Assembly (NCBI GenBank): GCA_048500275.1
Contig: JASNYI010000001.1
Coordinates: forward strand, 1,674,001 to 1,738,000
Source: UBA5066 sp048500275
GTDB taxonomy: Bacteria; Acidobacteriota; Thermoanaerobaculia; UBA5066
Length of the DNA: 64,000 nucleotides
Reading direction: 5' to 3'
The position numbers and the translations under genes were made by a program. Below the pieces are notes generated by a model. That model did no database searches, was not told where the DNA came from, and saw only the letters and a program-made list of their open reading frames with translations. Each line of letters starts with the position of its first letter. The stretch's first letter is position 1. Positions 41,664-50,769 of this stretch are shown here, in pieces.

Positions 41664-43805
41664 ATGCCGATGGCGACCGAAGTCTCGACCCCGCCCCAGA
41701 CGCCGCTCCACGGCCTTGCGCCCGACGACCTCGTCCGGGCCTACCGGCTCGCGCTGACCTCCCGCCGGCTGGACGACCGGGAGATCCAGCTGAAGCGGCA
41801 GAACCGCATCTTCTTCCAGATCAGCGGGGCGGGGCACGAGGCGGTCCAGGTCGCCGCGGCCCTCCTGATGAAGCCGGGCGTCGACTGGCTCTTCCCCTAC
41901 TACCGCGACCGCGCGCTCTGCCTGGGCCTCGGCGTGACGCCCCTGGAGATGCTCCTGACGGCCGTCGGCGCGATGGCGGGCGAGGCCTCCGCCGGCCGCC
42001 AGATGCCGTCCCACTGGGGGTCGCGGCGCCTCAACATCTTCACGACCTCCTCTCCGACCGGCTCCGAGTGCCTTCCCGGCGTCGGCGTGGCCGAGGCGGG
42101 CCGCTTCCTCGCGCGCCCGGAGTCGCGCGGGTTTCTCGGGGCCACGTCCGGGTTCTCGAAGGACGAGGTTTCCGTCGTCACGATCGGGGACGGGTCGACC
42201 TCCGAAGGGGAGTTCTGGGAGGCGCTCAACGCAGCCACGACGCGCAGACTCCCCGTCCTCTTCCTCGTCGAGGACAACAAGTTCGCCATCTCGACCCCGG
42301 TCGAGGTCAACACGCCCGGCGGCTCGATCTCCAAGGTCGTCCGCGGGTACCCCGGCCTCTTCCTCGCCGAGGTCGACGGCTGCGACTTCCTCGCCTCCTA
42401 CGACGCCCTGAAGTGGGCCTTCGCCTACTGCCGCGAGCGAAAGGGCCCGGCCCTCGTCCACGCACACGTCGTCCGCCCCTACTCGCACTCCCTCTCCGAC
42501 GACGACCGGCTCTACAGGACCGAGGACGACCGGAAGAAGGACGTCGAGCGCGACCCGCTGACGCGGATGGAGGCGCTCCTCCTGACGCACGGCTTCCTCG
42601 ACGCCGCCGGCCTCGACGCCCTGAAGGCCGAGGTCGAGGCCGAGGTGGCCGCCGCGGCGGACGAGGCCGTCGCGAGCGCGCAGCCCGGCGCGGACGAGCT
42701 CCTCGCGCACGTCTACTCCCCCGACGTCGACCCGACGTCGGCCGCGTTCGACACCGAGTCCTCCCCCGCCTTCACCGGGAACCCGACGACGATGGTCGAC
42801 CTCATCAACGCCGCCCTGAAGGACGAGATGCGCCGCGACGGGCGGATCGTCGTCTACGGGGAGGACGTGGCCGACGCCACGCGGGAAGAGGTCCTGGCCG
42901 AGTGCAAGGGAAAGGGGGGCGTCTTCAAGGTCACCTCGGGCCTCCAGCGGGCCTTCGGCGGCGACCGCGTCTTCAACTCGCCGCTCGCCGAGGCGACGAT
43001 CGTCGGCACCGCGATCGGCTGGGCGGCGCGGGGGCTGAAGCCGGTCGTCGAGATCCAGTTCTTCGACTACATCTGGCCAGCCATGCAGCAGCTGCGCGAC
43101 GAGCTGGCGACCGTTCGCTGGCGATCCGGCGGGACCTGGAAGTGCCCCGTCGTCGTCCGCGTCGCCATCGGCGGCTACCTGACGGGCGGCGGGCCGTACC
43201 ACTCGCAGTCGGGGGAGGTGGCGTTCGCACACATCCCCGGCCTGCGCGTCGTCTACCCCTCGAACGCCCTCGACGCCAGCGGCCTCCTCCGGACCGCCAT
43301 CCGCTGCGACGACCCGGTCCTCTTCCTCGAGCACAAGCACCTCTACCGGCAGACGCACAACAAGGGCGCCAACCCCGGGCCCGACTACGTGGTCCCGTTC
43401 GGGAAGGCGAAGACCGTCCGCCCCGGGAACGACGCGACCCTCGTCACCTACGGCGCGACCGTCTTCCGGAGCGTCGTGGCGGCCCGGAAGATCGCCGAGG
43501 ACTCGGGGAAGGAGGTCGAGGTGATCGACCTGCGCACCCTCTCCCCCTACGACTTCGGCGCGATCGCCGAGAGCGTGAAACGGACGAGCCGCCTCCTCGT
43601 CGTCCACGAGGACTGGCAGACGCACGGCTTCGGCGCCGAGGTCGCCGCCCGGGCCTCCGACGAGCTCTTCGAGCACCTCGACGCGCCGGTGCGGCGGGTG
43701 GGGGCGAAGGACGTCTTCTGCGGCTACGCGCCGCAGCTGGAGGACGCGACGCTGCCCCAGAGCGCGGACATCGAGGCCGCTCTCCGGGCGCTCCTCGCGT
43801 ACTGA
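41664..43805 (+). CDS. Fused E1 alpha/beta subunit of a 2-oxoacid dehydrogenase
   Basis: The product is 713 aa. Residues about 20-360 are the E1 alpha part with the thiamine-diphosphate motif GDGSTSEGEFWEALN and YRDRALCL. Residues about 375-713 are the E1 beta part: VYGEDVADATREEV, VFNSPLAEATIVG, EIQFFDYIWPAMQQLRDE and VIDLRTLSPYDF. The enzyme decarboxylates pyruvate or branched-chain oxoacids and passes the acyl group to E2. Features lean towards the branched-chain or acetoin type. E2 and E3 genes are not in the window. GAGG abuts the first ATG; the ATG at 41670 is an alternative start. Confidence 0.92.
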   Translation: MPMATEVSTPPQTPLHGLAPDDLVRAYRLALTSRRLDDREIQLKRQNRIFFQISGAGHEAVQVAAALLMKPGVDWLFPYYRDRALCLGLGVTPLEMLLTAVGAMAGEASAGRQMPSHWGSRRLNIFTTSSPTGSECLPGVGVAEAGRFLARPESRGFLGATSGFSKDEVSVVTIGDGSTSEGEFWEALNAATTRRLPVLFLVEDNKFAISTPVEVNTPGGSISKVVRGYPGLFLAEVDGCDFLASYDALKWAFAYCRERKGPALVHAHVVRPYSHSLSDDDRLYRTEDDRKKDVERDPLTRMEALLLTHGFLDAAGLDALKAEVEAEVAAAADEAVASAQPGADELLAHVYSPDVDPTSAAFDTESSPAFTGNPTTMVDLINAALKDEMRRDGRIVVYGEDVADATREEVLAECKGKGGVFKVTSGLQRAFGGDRVFNSPLAEATIVGTAIGWAARGLKPVVEIQFFDYIWPAMQQLRDELATVRWRSGGTWKCPVVVRVAIGGYLTGGGPYHSQSGEVAFAHIPGLRVVYPSNALDASGLLRTAIRCDDPVLFLEHKHLYRQTHNKGANPGPDYVVPFGKAKTVRPGNDATLVTYGATVFRSVVAARKIAEDSGKEVEVIDLRTLSPYDFGAIAESVKRTSRLLVVHEDWQTHGFGAEVAARASDELFEHLDAPVRRVGAKDVFCGYAPQLEDATLPQSADIEAALRALLAY

Positions 43806-43808
43806 CGC

Positions 43809-44735
43809 ATGAGGCGGGCGGGCCCGGGCTTCGCCCTGGCGGCGCTCTTTCTCGCCTCGCTCGTCGCGGGCGCCTTCTTCGCCGACCCCCTCGGCCTCCT
43901 CGAGGAGGCCGGCGGCCTCCGGCTTCGCTCGGCCGGCGCCCTCTCGACGACGGTTCCCGGGCCGGGCGGGACACGGCTCCACCTCTTCGAGCTCGGCCCG
44001 CGCTCGGCCGAGGTGCCGGTCGTCCTCCTCCACGGCCTCGGGACCGCCTCGCACTACTGGACCGGTACCGCGGTCGACCTGGCGCGCTCGGGGCGGACCG
44101 TCCTCGTTCCCGACGCACCCGGCTCGGGTCGGAGCGACCCGCCGCGCCCGGAGGCGGGCTGGGGGATTCCCGGGCGCGTCGCGGCCGTGTCGGCCCTGCT
44201 CGACGCCCTGCGCCTCTACGAGGTCGACCTCGTCGGCCACTCCCTCGGCGGCTGGACGGCCGGGGCCTTCGCCCTCGCCGAGCCGCGGCGGGTGAGGCGT
44301 CTCGTCCTCGTCGATGCCGCCGGGTTCACGAAGCCGGACCCCGCCGCCCAGGAGGCGCTCCGCCGGAGCCTCTCCCCCGGGACCCGGGATGGGGCGCGTC
44401 ACCTCTACGACCTGCTGTTCCTCCGGAAGCCCTTTCCCGCGTCGGGATTCCTCCTCGACGCCCTCGGGCGCCAGTACCGTGCGGAGAACGTCGTCGCGAC
44501 GGTTGCGGCGCTCGAGGAGAAGGACGGGCTGCGCGGTCGCGAGGCCCTCCTCCCCGCCGGGACCGTCTTCATCCACGGGGCCGACGACGAGATCTGCCTC
44601 CTCGCCGATGCCCGCAGGGCTTTCGCGAGAGTCCCCGGCGGCCGCCTCTTCGTCGTCCGGGGGACGGGCCACGACGTGCCGCTCGAGGCGCCGCGCCTCT
44701 TCCACGAGACTCTGCGCAGGGCCCTCTCCGGGTAG
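43809..44735 (+). CDS. Alpha/beta hydrolase with N-terminal membrane anchor
   Basis: The product is 308 aa. A hydrophobic N-terminus (GFALAALFLASLVAGAFF) may be an uncleaved anchor. The hydrolase core has oxyanion region VVLLHGLGTASHYW, nucleophile elbow GHSLGG (Ser near 145), catalytic Asp in FIHGADDE and His in GTGHDVPLE. It starts 3 bases after the E1 fusion gene, so it is co-transcribed. Esterase or lipase-like; substrate unknown. Confidence 0.87.
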   Translation: MRRAGPGFALAALFLASLVAGAFFADPLGLLEEAGGLRLRSAGALSTTVPGPGGTRLHLFELGPRSAEVPVVLLHGLGTASHYWTGTAVDLARSGRTVLVPDAPGSGRSDPPRPEAGWGIPGRVAAVSALLDALRLYEVDLVGHSLGGWTAGAFALAEPRRVRRLVLVDAAGFTKPDPAAQEALRRSLSPGTRDGARHLYDLLFLRKPFPASGFLLDALGRQYRAENVVATVAALEEKDGLRGREALLPAGTVFIHGADDEICLLADARRAFARVPGGRLFVVRGTGHDVPLEAPRLFHETLRRALSG

Positions 44736-44744
44736 GGCCTCTCG

Positions 44745-46586
44745 TCAGCGTGCCGGCAGGACGAACCCGTCCGGCCCGGTGACCCTCAGACCGGCGCCGG
44801 GAGACGTCGCGACGACGACGAGCTCGTGACGCCCGGGTGCAAGGCGCGCCGTCAGAGCGCCGGCCGGGCGGGACCTGTCGAAGAGGACGCTCCCGTCCAG
44901 CCTCGCCTCGATTCCCCCGCGGCTCGAGAAGGTGTAGAGCCCCTCTTCCGGCACGACGAAGCTCCCCGTCCCGGGCGCCGGGACGGGAGCGAACGCCCCG
45001 AGGGACGCCCGGGCCGCCTCCGCCGCCCGAGCGGCGGGAATTCTCCAGAGCGTCCAACCCGGAAAGCCGGGGAGGGCTCCCCCGGAGGCGGCCGGCGACC
45101 CGTCGAGGCCGCGCGGCGTCGCGCTCGCCGCCTCCGTCGCCGCGTCGGCGAAGAGGAGGTCCCGCGCGGGGACGTAGCGAAGCGTCGCGAGCGTCGCGGC
45201 CTGGCGGATCGCCGGCACCGGGCTCCCGGGAGGCTGGAGGAGCGCGTCGACGACGAACGCGTTCCGGGCGGCGCCGGGAGCGAGGAGGACGTCGGCCGGC
45301 CCGCGCGCCGCGAGCTCGGCGGCGACGGCGTCGGCGAGGTCCCGCTCCGGGCCTCCGAACGCGCCGTAGAGGCGCGGGGAGGAGAGCCAGCGGAGGAAAC
45401 CGGCCACGTCGGAAAGCGAGGCGGCCGCGACGACGACCACGAGGGCTGCCGAGACCAGCCGGCGCCTCGCCGGGGCGAAGAGCCCGGCGAGGCGTTCGGC
45501 GCCGAGGCCGGCCAGGACGACGAGAAAGGGAGCCGCGACGGACGCACGGAAGGAGTTCGCCGCGGTCTCGACCGCGGCGAGGCTCGCTACGAGCAGCAGG
45601 CCCGCGACGGACGCGAGGAGGCGCACGGCCCCGTCCCGGCGCACGCCGCCGGCGACGGCGACGAGAGCGAGGCCCGACACCGCGGGCGGGAGAGCGGGGC
45701 GGGACGGGTCCCCGTGCCTCTCGTTCGGGTCCCCTCCCACGGCGAACAGCCTCGAGTAGGCGGCGAGGTTGCGGGCGAGGTTGGGGAGCAGGCGCTCCGC
45801 GCCGTCCCGCGTGGCCGCCAGCTCGCTCGTCCGCGCGAGGGCCCGCTCGGGGTGAGACGCGTAGAGGACGGCAAGCGGCCCGGCTACGAACGCCCACGCC
45901 GCGAAGCCGGCCATGGCAAGCCCGAGCCGGGACCGCCCCCGGCCCTCCTTGCGGTGACGGCGCGCGGCGTCGAGGAAGACGAGCGCCGGGAGCGGCAGAA
46001 GGGCCCATGCCGCCGGGTAGCCCCAGGCCGAGAGGCCCAGCAGGGCGCCCGCTGCGGCCGCCCAGGCGCGCGAGGAGCGGCGGCCGGCCTCGAGGGCCGC
46101 GAGCGCCGCGAGGACGACGAGGAGCGCCGTCGCCACGGCGAGCCAGCCCCAACGGCCCGTCGTGAGGAGCCACGAGGACGTAGCCAGGAGCGCGGTGGCG
46201 AGAAGCAGCGGCAGCGGGCGCCCGGGCGCAGCGGCCGCGGCGAGGGCCACGGCACCGAGGAGGAGGAGGAGGGAGGGAGCGATCGAGATCGCCCTCGCGG
46301 AGGCGATGCCTCCCCCCGCGGCCCGGTCGACGGCCGAGATCGCGTGGAGGTACGGGTTCGTGACCCAGAAATTGACGAAGCCCGCGTCGGGCGGCTGGAG
46401 CGGGCTCGTGCCGAGGAGGGGCGCGCCTTCCGCTGCCGCGATCCGGGCCGCCCTGAGAGCGAGGGCCTCGTCGATCCACGGCCCCGGCGGGGCCTCGCTC
46501 CAGCGGACGACGCGCAGGAGCCCTCCCATCCCCAGGAGGGCGAGCAGCAGCGCCGCGAGGGCGGCGCGGCGGGCTCCTTCCGTCAC
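44745..46586 (-). CDS. Polytopic membrane protein, GT-C glycosyltransferase-like
   Basis: The product is 613 aa with roughly ten hydrophobic segments in the first ~400 residues and a soluble C-terminal part. An acidic motif early in the first loop (PWIDEALALRAARI) and the overall layout resemble GT39/ArnT-type lipid-linked sugar transferases. The C-terminal beta-rich segment (YTFSSRGGIEARLDGSVLFD) resembles a carbohydrate-binding PA14-like tail. It overlaps the upstream phosphatase-superfamily gene by 4 bases (ATGA), so the two are an operon. Confidence 0.65.
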   Translation of the reverse strand: MTEGARRAALAALLLALLGMGGLLRVVRWSEAPPGPWIDEALALRAARIAAAEGAPLLGTSPLQPPDAGFVNFWVTNPYLHAISAVDRAAGGGIASARAISIAPSLLLLLGAVALAAAAAPGRPLPLLLATALLATSSWLLTTGRWGWLAVATALLVVLAALAALEAGRRSSRAWAAAAGALLGLSAWGYPAAWALLPLPALVFLDAARRHRKEGRGRSRLGLAMAGFAAWAFVAGPLAVLYASHPERALARTSELAATRDGAERLLPNLARNLAAYSRLFAVGGDPNERHGDPSRPALPPAVSGLALVAVAGGVRRDGAVRLLASVAGLLLVASLAAVETAANSFRASVAAPFLVVLAGLGAERLAGLFAPARRRLVSAALVVVVAAASLSDVAGFLRWLSSPRLYGAFGGPERDLADAVAAELAARGPADVLLAPGAARNAFVVDALLQPPGSPVPAIRQAATLATLRYVPARDLLFADAATEAASATPRGLDGSPAASGGALPGFPGWTLWRIPAARAAEAARASLGAFAPVPAPGTGSFVVPEEGLYTFSSRGGIEARLDGSVLFDRSRPAGALTARLAPGRHELVVVATSPGAGLRVTGPDGFVLPAR

Positions 46587-48268
46587 TGCGGCCCCTCGGG
46601 CTCGAAGGTCGTGACGACGGGGATGCTCGCACCCTGTGCGAACCGCTCGTCGAACGCCTCCGCCAGGACGCGGCCGTCCATGTCGCGCGCGATCGGCTCT
46701 CCCGCGAGCGCGAGGAGCGTCGGCGCCAGGTCCACGGCGTCAGCCGAGGTGAGCCGCACGCCCGAACGGATGCCGGAGCCCCAGAAGACGAGGAACCCGT
46801 CCGCGCCGCCGGCGGGGGACGCCGCGGGCGGCCGCCCGCGCACGAGGTCGAGAAGGGCGGCGAGCGGGGGCGGCGGGCCGAAGCCCGAAGGGGCGAAGAC
46901 GCAGAGAATCCTCTCGCGCCCCTCGCGCTCCAGGAGGTCGCCGATCGTGTCGTCGAGAAAGCGGTAATAGGCGAGGAGCGCCTTCTCCTCCGCGTCGGCG
47001 TAAGGGCGGGCGGATCCGAGATAGCGCCGAGGCTCCGCGGACGGACCAAAGGTCCGGGCCGGTCCGGAGAGGCCGGAGAGGACCAGCGCCGAGACGTTCC
47101 CGGTTCCGGTGGGAACGGCGGCGAGGGTCGCGCCGACGATGCCGAGGTCCCGGGCCGCGCCGGCCGCCGCCCCGGCCTGCCGGCGGGTCTCCTCGGGCAG
47201 CGACGCCGGCTCGAGCGCCCTCGCGAGCGACCGGTCGAGGTTCCCGGCACCGAGGAGGAGAAGCTGCGCGCGAGACGCGACGTCCGGCGGCAGGGCCGTC
47301 CCCTCCGCCGCGCCCCCCGCGAAGAACGCCTCGGTCGCCCAGAGCACGAGGCCCTCGCGCGGCGGCTCGGCCGCCGGCCAGCCGAGGACGGCGGCCTCGT
47401 GGCGGCGGGCCGCGAGGATCTCCCAGAACGCGAGGCTCCGCCTTCCGGCGCCCCCCTCGGGCCGGGGCGCGAAGAAGGGGACGGAGAGCGGACCGGCGGA
47501 CCCGGGCAGGCGCGGGAGGAGGCGCAGCGTCCCGAGCGGCGTGTCGACCGCCTCGCCGGCGAGGACCCCGTGTTTGCGCGGGAGCTTGCCGGTCGCCACG
47601 GTCGTCCAGAGCGCCGCCCGGTCGTGCGGGGAGAGCGTGCCGAGCGGCCCGCCCGCGCCCTCCTCGAGGAGCCGCGCGAAGACGGGCAGCGTCCCGTCGG
47701 AGGCGGCGCGGGAGAGAAGCTCCCAGGAGACTCCCTCGAGACCGACGACGAGGAGGCTGCGCGTCGTCGTCCCCGGAATCTCCTGCGGCGCCGCGAGAGG
47801 GGCGCGCTCGGGGCCCCTTCGGCCGAGGAACGGGACGACCGAGAAGAGGGCGAGCGGCCCCAGGAGACAGGCGGCGGCCACCCGCCCTCGCGGCCGCGCC
47901 CGCGCCGCGGCGAGGGCCGCGAGGGCCGAGACCGCGGCCGCGAGCGAGACGCCGACGAGGAGCCGCCGCGTCCCGTTGCCGAGGAAGAGGTAGTGCCCCT
48001 GCCGCTGCGCCTCCGCGAAGACGCCGAGGAGGAGGAACACCAGCGCCGCCGCTCCCCAGAACCCCGGCGAGGGGGCCCCGGGCTCCTTCACGAGAAGGCC
48101 GGACGGCGCGAAGAGGAGGGCGCCGAGGAGACCGCACCCCGAGAGGAGGCGCAGGGCGGGAAGGGGGGCGAGGAGGTCCGGGTTCAGGGCCAGGAGGACG
48201 TTGCCGAAGGCGACGCCCGCGATCGCCCCCAGGAGCGCGGGGTGGCTGCGCGGGAAGGCCTCGCTCAT
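46583..48268 (-). CDS. Membrane-anchored alkaline-phosphatase-superfamily protein
   Basis: The product is 561 aa. About five hydrophobic segments form the N-terminal ~170 residues. A type I phosphodiesterase/nucleotide pyrophosphatase-like domain follows, with LLVVGLEGVSWELLSR (here Glu replaces the usual metal-binding Asp), PHDRAALWTTVATGKLPRKHG and a final VDLAPTLLALAGEPIARDMDG. The missing Asp leaves catalysis uncertain. It may modify surface glycans with the GT-C-like partner encoded downstream. It diverges from pyrK. Confidence 0.78.
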   Translation of the reverse strand: MSEAFPRSHPALLGAIAGVAFGNVLLALNPDLLAPLPALRLLSGCGLLGALLFAPSGLLVKEPGAPSPGFWGAAALVFLLLGVFAEAQRQGHYLFLGNGTRRLLVGVSLAAAVSALAALAAARARPRGRVAAACLLGPLALFSVVPFLGRRGPERAPLAAPQEIPGTTTRSLLVVGLEGVSWELLSRAASDGTLPVFARLLEEGAGGPLGTLSPHDRAALWTTVATGKLPRKHGVLAGEAVDTPLGTLRLLPRLPGSAGPLSVPFFAPRPEGGAGRRSLAFWEILAARRHEAAVLGWPAAEPPREGLVLWATEAFFAGGAAEGTALPPDVASRAQLLLLGAGNLDRSLARALEPASLPEETRRQAGAAAGAARDLGIVGATLAAVPTGTGNVSALVLSGLSGPARTFGPSAEPRRYLGSARPYADAEEKALLAYYRFLDDTIGDLLEREGRERILCVFAPSGFGPPPPLAALLDLVRGRPPAASPAGGADGFLVFWGSGIRSGVRLTSADAVDLAPTLLALAGEPIARDMDGRVLAEAFDERFAQGASIPVVTTFEPEGPQ

Positions 48269-48271
48269 AAT
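48266..48271 (+). promoter_or_regulatory. -10-like CATAAT for the pyr operon
   Basis: CATAAT lies 29 bases before the pyrK ATG and overlaps the divergent gene's start codon. No pyrimidine-responsive attenuator or riboswitch is visible in the short leader. Confidence 0.35.
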
Positions 48272-48300
48272 CCGCGTCCGCGAGTCTCGCCGTCTTCCGC

Positions 48301-49107
48301 ATGGTGGTCAACGAATCGCTCCGCATCCTTCGCACCGTCCGCTACGACGCGGCCCATTTCTCCGTGTTCCTGCAGGCCGGGACGATCGCCGCGGCCGCCA
48401 GGCCGGGGCAGTTCGTCATGATCCAGGCCGGCGACGGCCTGCGGCCCTACCTGCGGCGAGCCTTCTCCGTGGCCGACGTGACGACGGTGGCCGGCGTCCC
48501 CGGCTTCGAGCTCGTCGTGCGGGCCGTGGGGGTCGGGACCGAGGCGCTCGGGCGCTTCGCCGAGGGGACGCCGATCCCGGTCCTCGGGCCTCTCGGGGTG
48601 CCGTTCCCCATCGACGACCTGAAGCAGTCCGACCGCGTCGCCCTCGTGGCCGGCGGGATCGGCCTGGCGCCCCTCGTCTTCCTCTCCCGGCGGCTCGCGG
48701 AACGCGGGATCCCGGCCGACCTCTTCTACGGGGGGCGGAACGAGAGCGAGGTCCTGAAGCGCCCGGACTTCGAGCGCTTCCTCGGCGCCCACCGATGCCG
48801 GTACGCGACCGACGACGGCTCGCTCGGCAGGAAGGGCCGCGTCACCGACATCCTCGGCGCCGCGCTCGAGGCGGGAACGAGCTACCGCCGCGTCTACGCC
48901 TGCGGCCCGGTCCCGATGTTCCGCACCCTGGCGGCGATGCTCGAGCCGCGCGGGGTCGAGGGCTCCTTCGCCCTCGAGTCGGAGATGGCCTGCGGCTTCG
49001 GGGTCTGCCTGGGCTGCGTGATGCCCGGACGCGACGGCCGCTTCCACACGATCTGCACCGAGGGGCCGTGCATGCCCCCGACCGCCATCGACTGGAGCCG
49101 CGTGTGA
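48301..49107 (+). CDS. pyrK: Dihydroorotate dehydrogenase electron-transfer subunit PyrK
   Basis: The product is 268 aa. The ferredoxin-reductase-like fold is seen in the FAD motif RPYLRRAFSVAD and the NAD-binding VALVAGGIGLAPL. The C-terminal [2Fe-2S] cluster is CGFGVCLGCV plus CTEGPC. It passes electrons from class 1B PyrD to NAD+. The stop overlaps the pyrD GTG by 4 bases. Confidence 0.93.
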   Translation: MVVNESLRILRTVRYDAAHFSVFLQAGTIAAAARPGQFVMIQAGDGLRPYLRRAFSVADVTTVAGVPGFELVVRAVGVGTEALGRFAEGTPIPVLGPLGVPFPIDDLKQSDRVALVAGGIGLAPLVFLSRRLAERGIPADLFYGGRNESEVLKRPDFERFLGAHRCRYATDDGSLGRKGRVTDILGAALEAGTSYRRVYACGPVPMFRTLAAMLEPRGVEGSFALESEMACGFGVCLGCVMPGRDGRFHTICTEGPCMPPTAIDWSRV

Positions 49108-50048
49108 CCGTCGACCTCTCCGTCCACCTCGGCCGCCTCGCGATGAAGAACCCGATCGCGACGGCGTCCGGGACGTTCGGCTACGGTCTCGAGTTCGCGG
49201 AGTTCGTCGACCTCGGCAGCCTCGGCGCGATCTCGGTCAAGGGGCTCTCGCTCAGGCCCTGCCTCGGGAACCCGCCGCCCCGCATCTGCGAGACGGACGC
49301 GGGGATGCTGAACGCCATCGGCCTGCAGAACGTCGGCATCGAGGAGTTCCTCGCAGAGAAGCTCCCGCGGCTCCACGAGGCGGGCGTGACCGTCCTGGCG
49401 AACGTCTGGGGGGACACGGAGGCGGAGTACCGCGCGGTCGTCGAGCGGATCGGCGACGACCCGCGCGTCGCCGCCGTCGAGCTGAACGTCTCCTGCCCGA
49501 ACGTGGTGAAGGGGGGGATGGTCTTCGGGAACGACCCGACCGCCCTCGGGGCGCTCGTCGCGGCCGTCCGTCCCGCGACGCGCCTCCCCCTCGTCGTGAA
49601 GCTCTCGCCGAACGTGACCGACGTCGTCACGGCGGCGAAGGCGGCCGTCGACGGCGGGGCCGACGTCCTCTCCCTCATCAACACGCTCGTCGGACTCTCG
49701 ATCGACGTCGAGCGGCGCGAGCCGAAGATCGGCTTCACGACCGGCGGGCTCTCCGGCCCCGCCATCCGCCCCGTGGCGCTCCGGATGGTCTGGGAGGTGC
49801 GCCGGGCGCTCCCGCAGGTGCCGATCTTCGGGATCGGCGGCATCGAGACCGTCGAGCACGTCCTGGAGTTCCTCATCGCGGGCGCCAACGCCGTCCAGGT
49901 CGGAACCGCCAACTTCCGTGACCCCGGCGTCTCCGGGCGTCTCGTCCGCGACCTCGCCCTCTGGTGCGAGCAGCACGGCGTGACGCGGGTGGCCGAGCTC
50001 ACCGGGACCCTGAAGACCCGCCCGCGCCCGGAGAAGGCCTATGCCTGA
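49104..50048 (+). CDS. pyrD: Dihydroorotate dehydrogenase, class 1B catalytic subunit
   Basis: The product is 314 aa. FMN-barrel motifs: NPIATASGTFGYG, ISVKGLSLRPCLGNPPPRI, ELNVSCPNVVKGG (active-site Cys region), SLINTLVG, TGGLSGPAIRP and GIGGIETVEHVLEFLIAGANAVQVGTA. It oxidises dihydroorotate to orotate. The GTG start at 49104 overlaps the pyrK stop (GTGA). The gene's end overlaps pyrF by 8 bases. Confidence 0.95.
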   Translation: MTVDLSVHLGRLAMKNPIATASGTFGYGLEFAEFVDLGSLGAISVKGLSLRPCLGNPPPRICETDAGMLNAIGLQNVGIEEFLAEKLPRLHEAGVTVLANVWGDTEAEYRAVVERIGDDPRVAAVELNVSCPNVVKGGMVFGNDPTALGALVAAVRPATRLPLVVKLSPNVTDVVTAAKAAVDGGADVLSLINTLVGLSIDVERREPKIGFTTGGLSGPAIRPVALRMVWEVRRALPQVPIFGIGGIETVEHVLEFLIAGANAVQVGTANFRDPGVSGRLVRDLALWCEQHGVTRVAELTGTLKTRPRPEKAYA

Positions 50049-50766
50049 CGGCCGCAGCCGGATCGCCGTCGCCCTCGACGCGTCGGACCGGGACCGGCTC
50101 CTCGCCCTCGCGCGCATCGTCGCCCCCGCGGCCGGCGTCCTGAAGGTGGGGCTCGAGGCGTTCTGCGCCCACGGGCCCGCCCTCGTCGCCGAGGTGGCCG
50201 CGCTCGCGCCGGTCTTCCTCGACCTGAAGCTCCACGACATCCCGAACACGGTCGGCGGGGCCGCCGCCGCCGCCGCGCGGACGGGGGCTTCGATCCTCAA
50301 CGTCCACTCCGGGGGGGGCCGCGAGATGATGCGCACGGCCGGCGAGCGGGCGCGAGAGGCCGCCGCTGCCGCGGCGCTCCCGCCGCCGAGGGTGATCGCC
50401 GTGACGGTCCTGACGTCGCTCGACGCCTCCGCCCTCGCCGAGGTGGGCCTCTCGGGGACCCCCCGCGAGGCCGCCCTGCGGCTCGCCGTCCTGGCGCAGG
50501 CGTCGGGCCTCGACGGCGTCGTCTGCTCGCCGGAGGAAATCGTGGCGATCCGGGCCGCCTGCGGCCCGGGATTCCTCCTCGTCGTCCCGGGGATCCGTCC
50601 CGCGGGGAGCGCCGCCGGCGACCAGAAGCGGATCGCCACCCCCGGCTCGGCCGCCAGGGCCGGCGCCGACCTGCTCGTCATCGGGCGCCCGATCACGGGT
50701 GCGGCCGACCCGGCCGCCGCCGCGAGGGAGATCGCCCGCGAGATCGAGGCCGGCCTCACCGGCTGA
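50041..50766 (+). CDS. pyrF: Orotidine 5'-phosphate decarboxylase
   Basis: The product is 241 aa. The catalytic Asp-Lys-x-x-Asp array is DLKLHDIPNT; VIAVTVLTSLD, GVVCSPEEIVAIRAAC and VVPGIRP follow. It converts OMP to UMP as the last step of UMP synthesis. Translational coupling to pyrD through an 8-base overlap is likely. The end is convergent with the small gene at 50770. Confidence 0.95.
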   Translation: MPDGRSRIAVALDASDRDRLLALARIVAPAAGVLKVGLEAFCAHGPALVAEVAALAPVFLDLKLHDIPNTVGGAAAAAARTGASILNVHSGGGREMMRTAGERAREAAAAAALPPPRVIAVTVLTSLDASALAEVGLSGTPREAALRLAVLAQASGLDGVVCSPEEIVAIRAACGPGFLLVVPGIRPAGSAAGDQKRIATPGSAARAGADLLVIGRPITGAADPAAAAREIAREIEAGLTG

Positions 50767-50769
50767 GGG

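Noticed and set aside
41415..44705. A minus-strand open frame of 1096 codons opposite the E1 fusion and hydrolase genes
   Set aside because: The translation is Glu/Arg/Gly/Val-rich without domains and is antisense to clearly recognisable enzymes.
48269..48300. Pyrimidine-responsive attenuator or riboswitch ahead of pyrK
   Set aside because: The leader is only about 25-30 bases with no hairpin pair or known motif.
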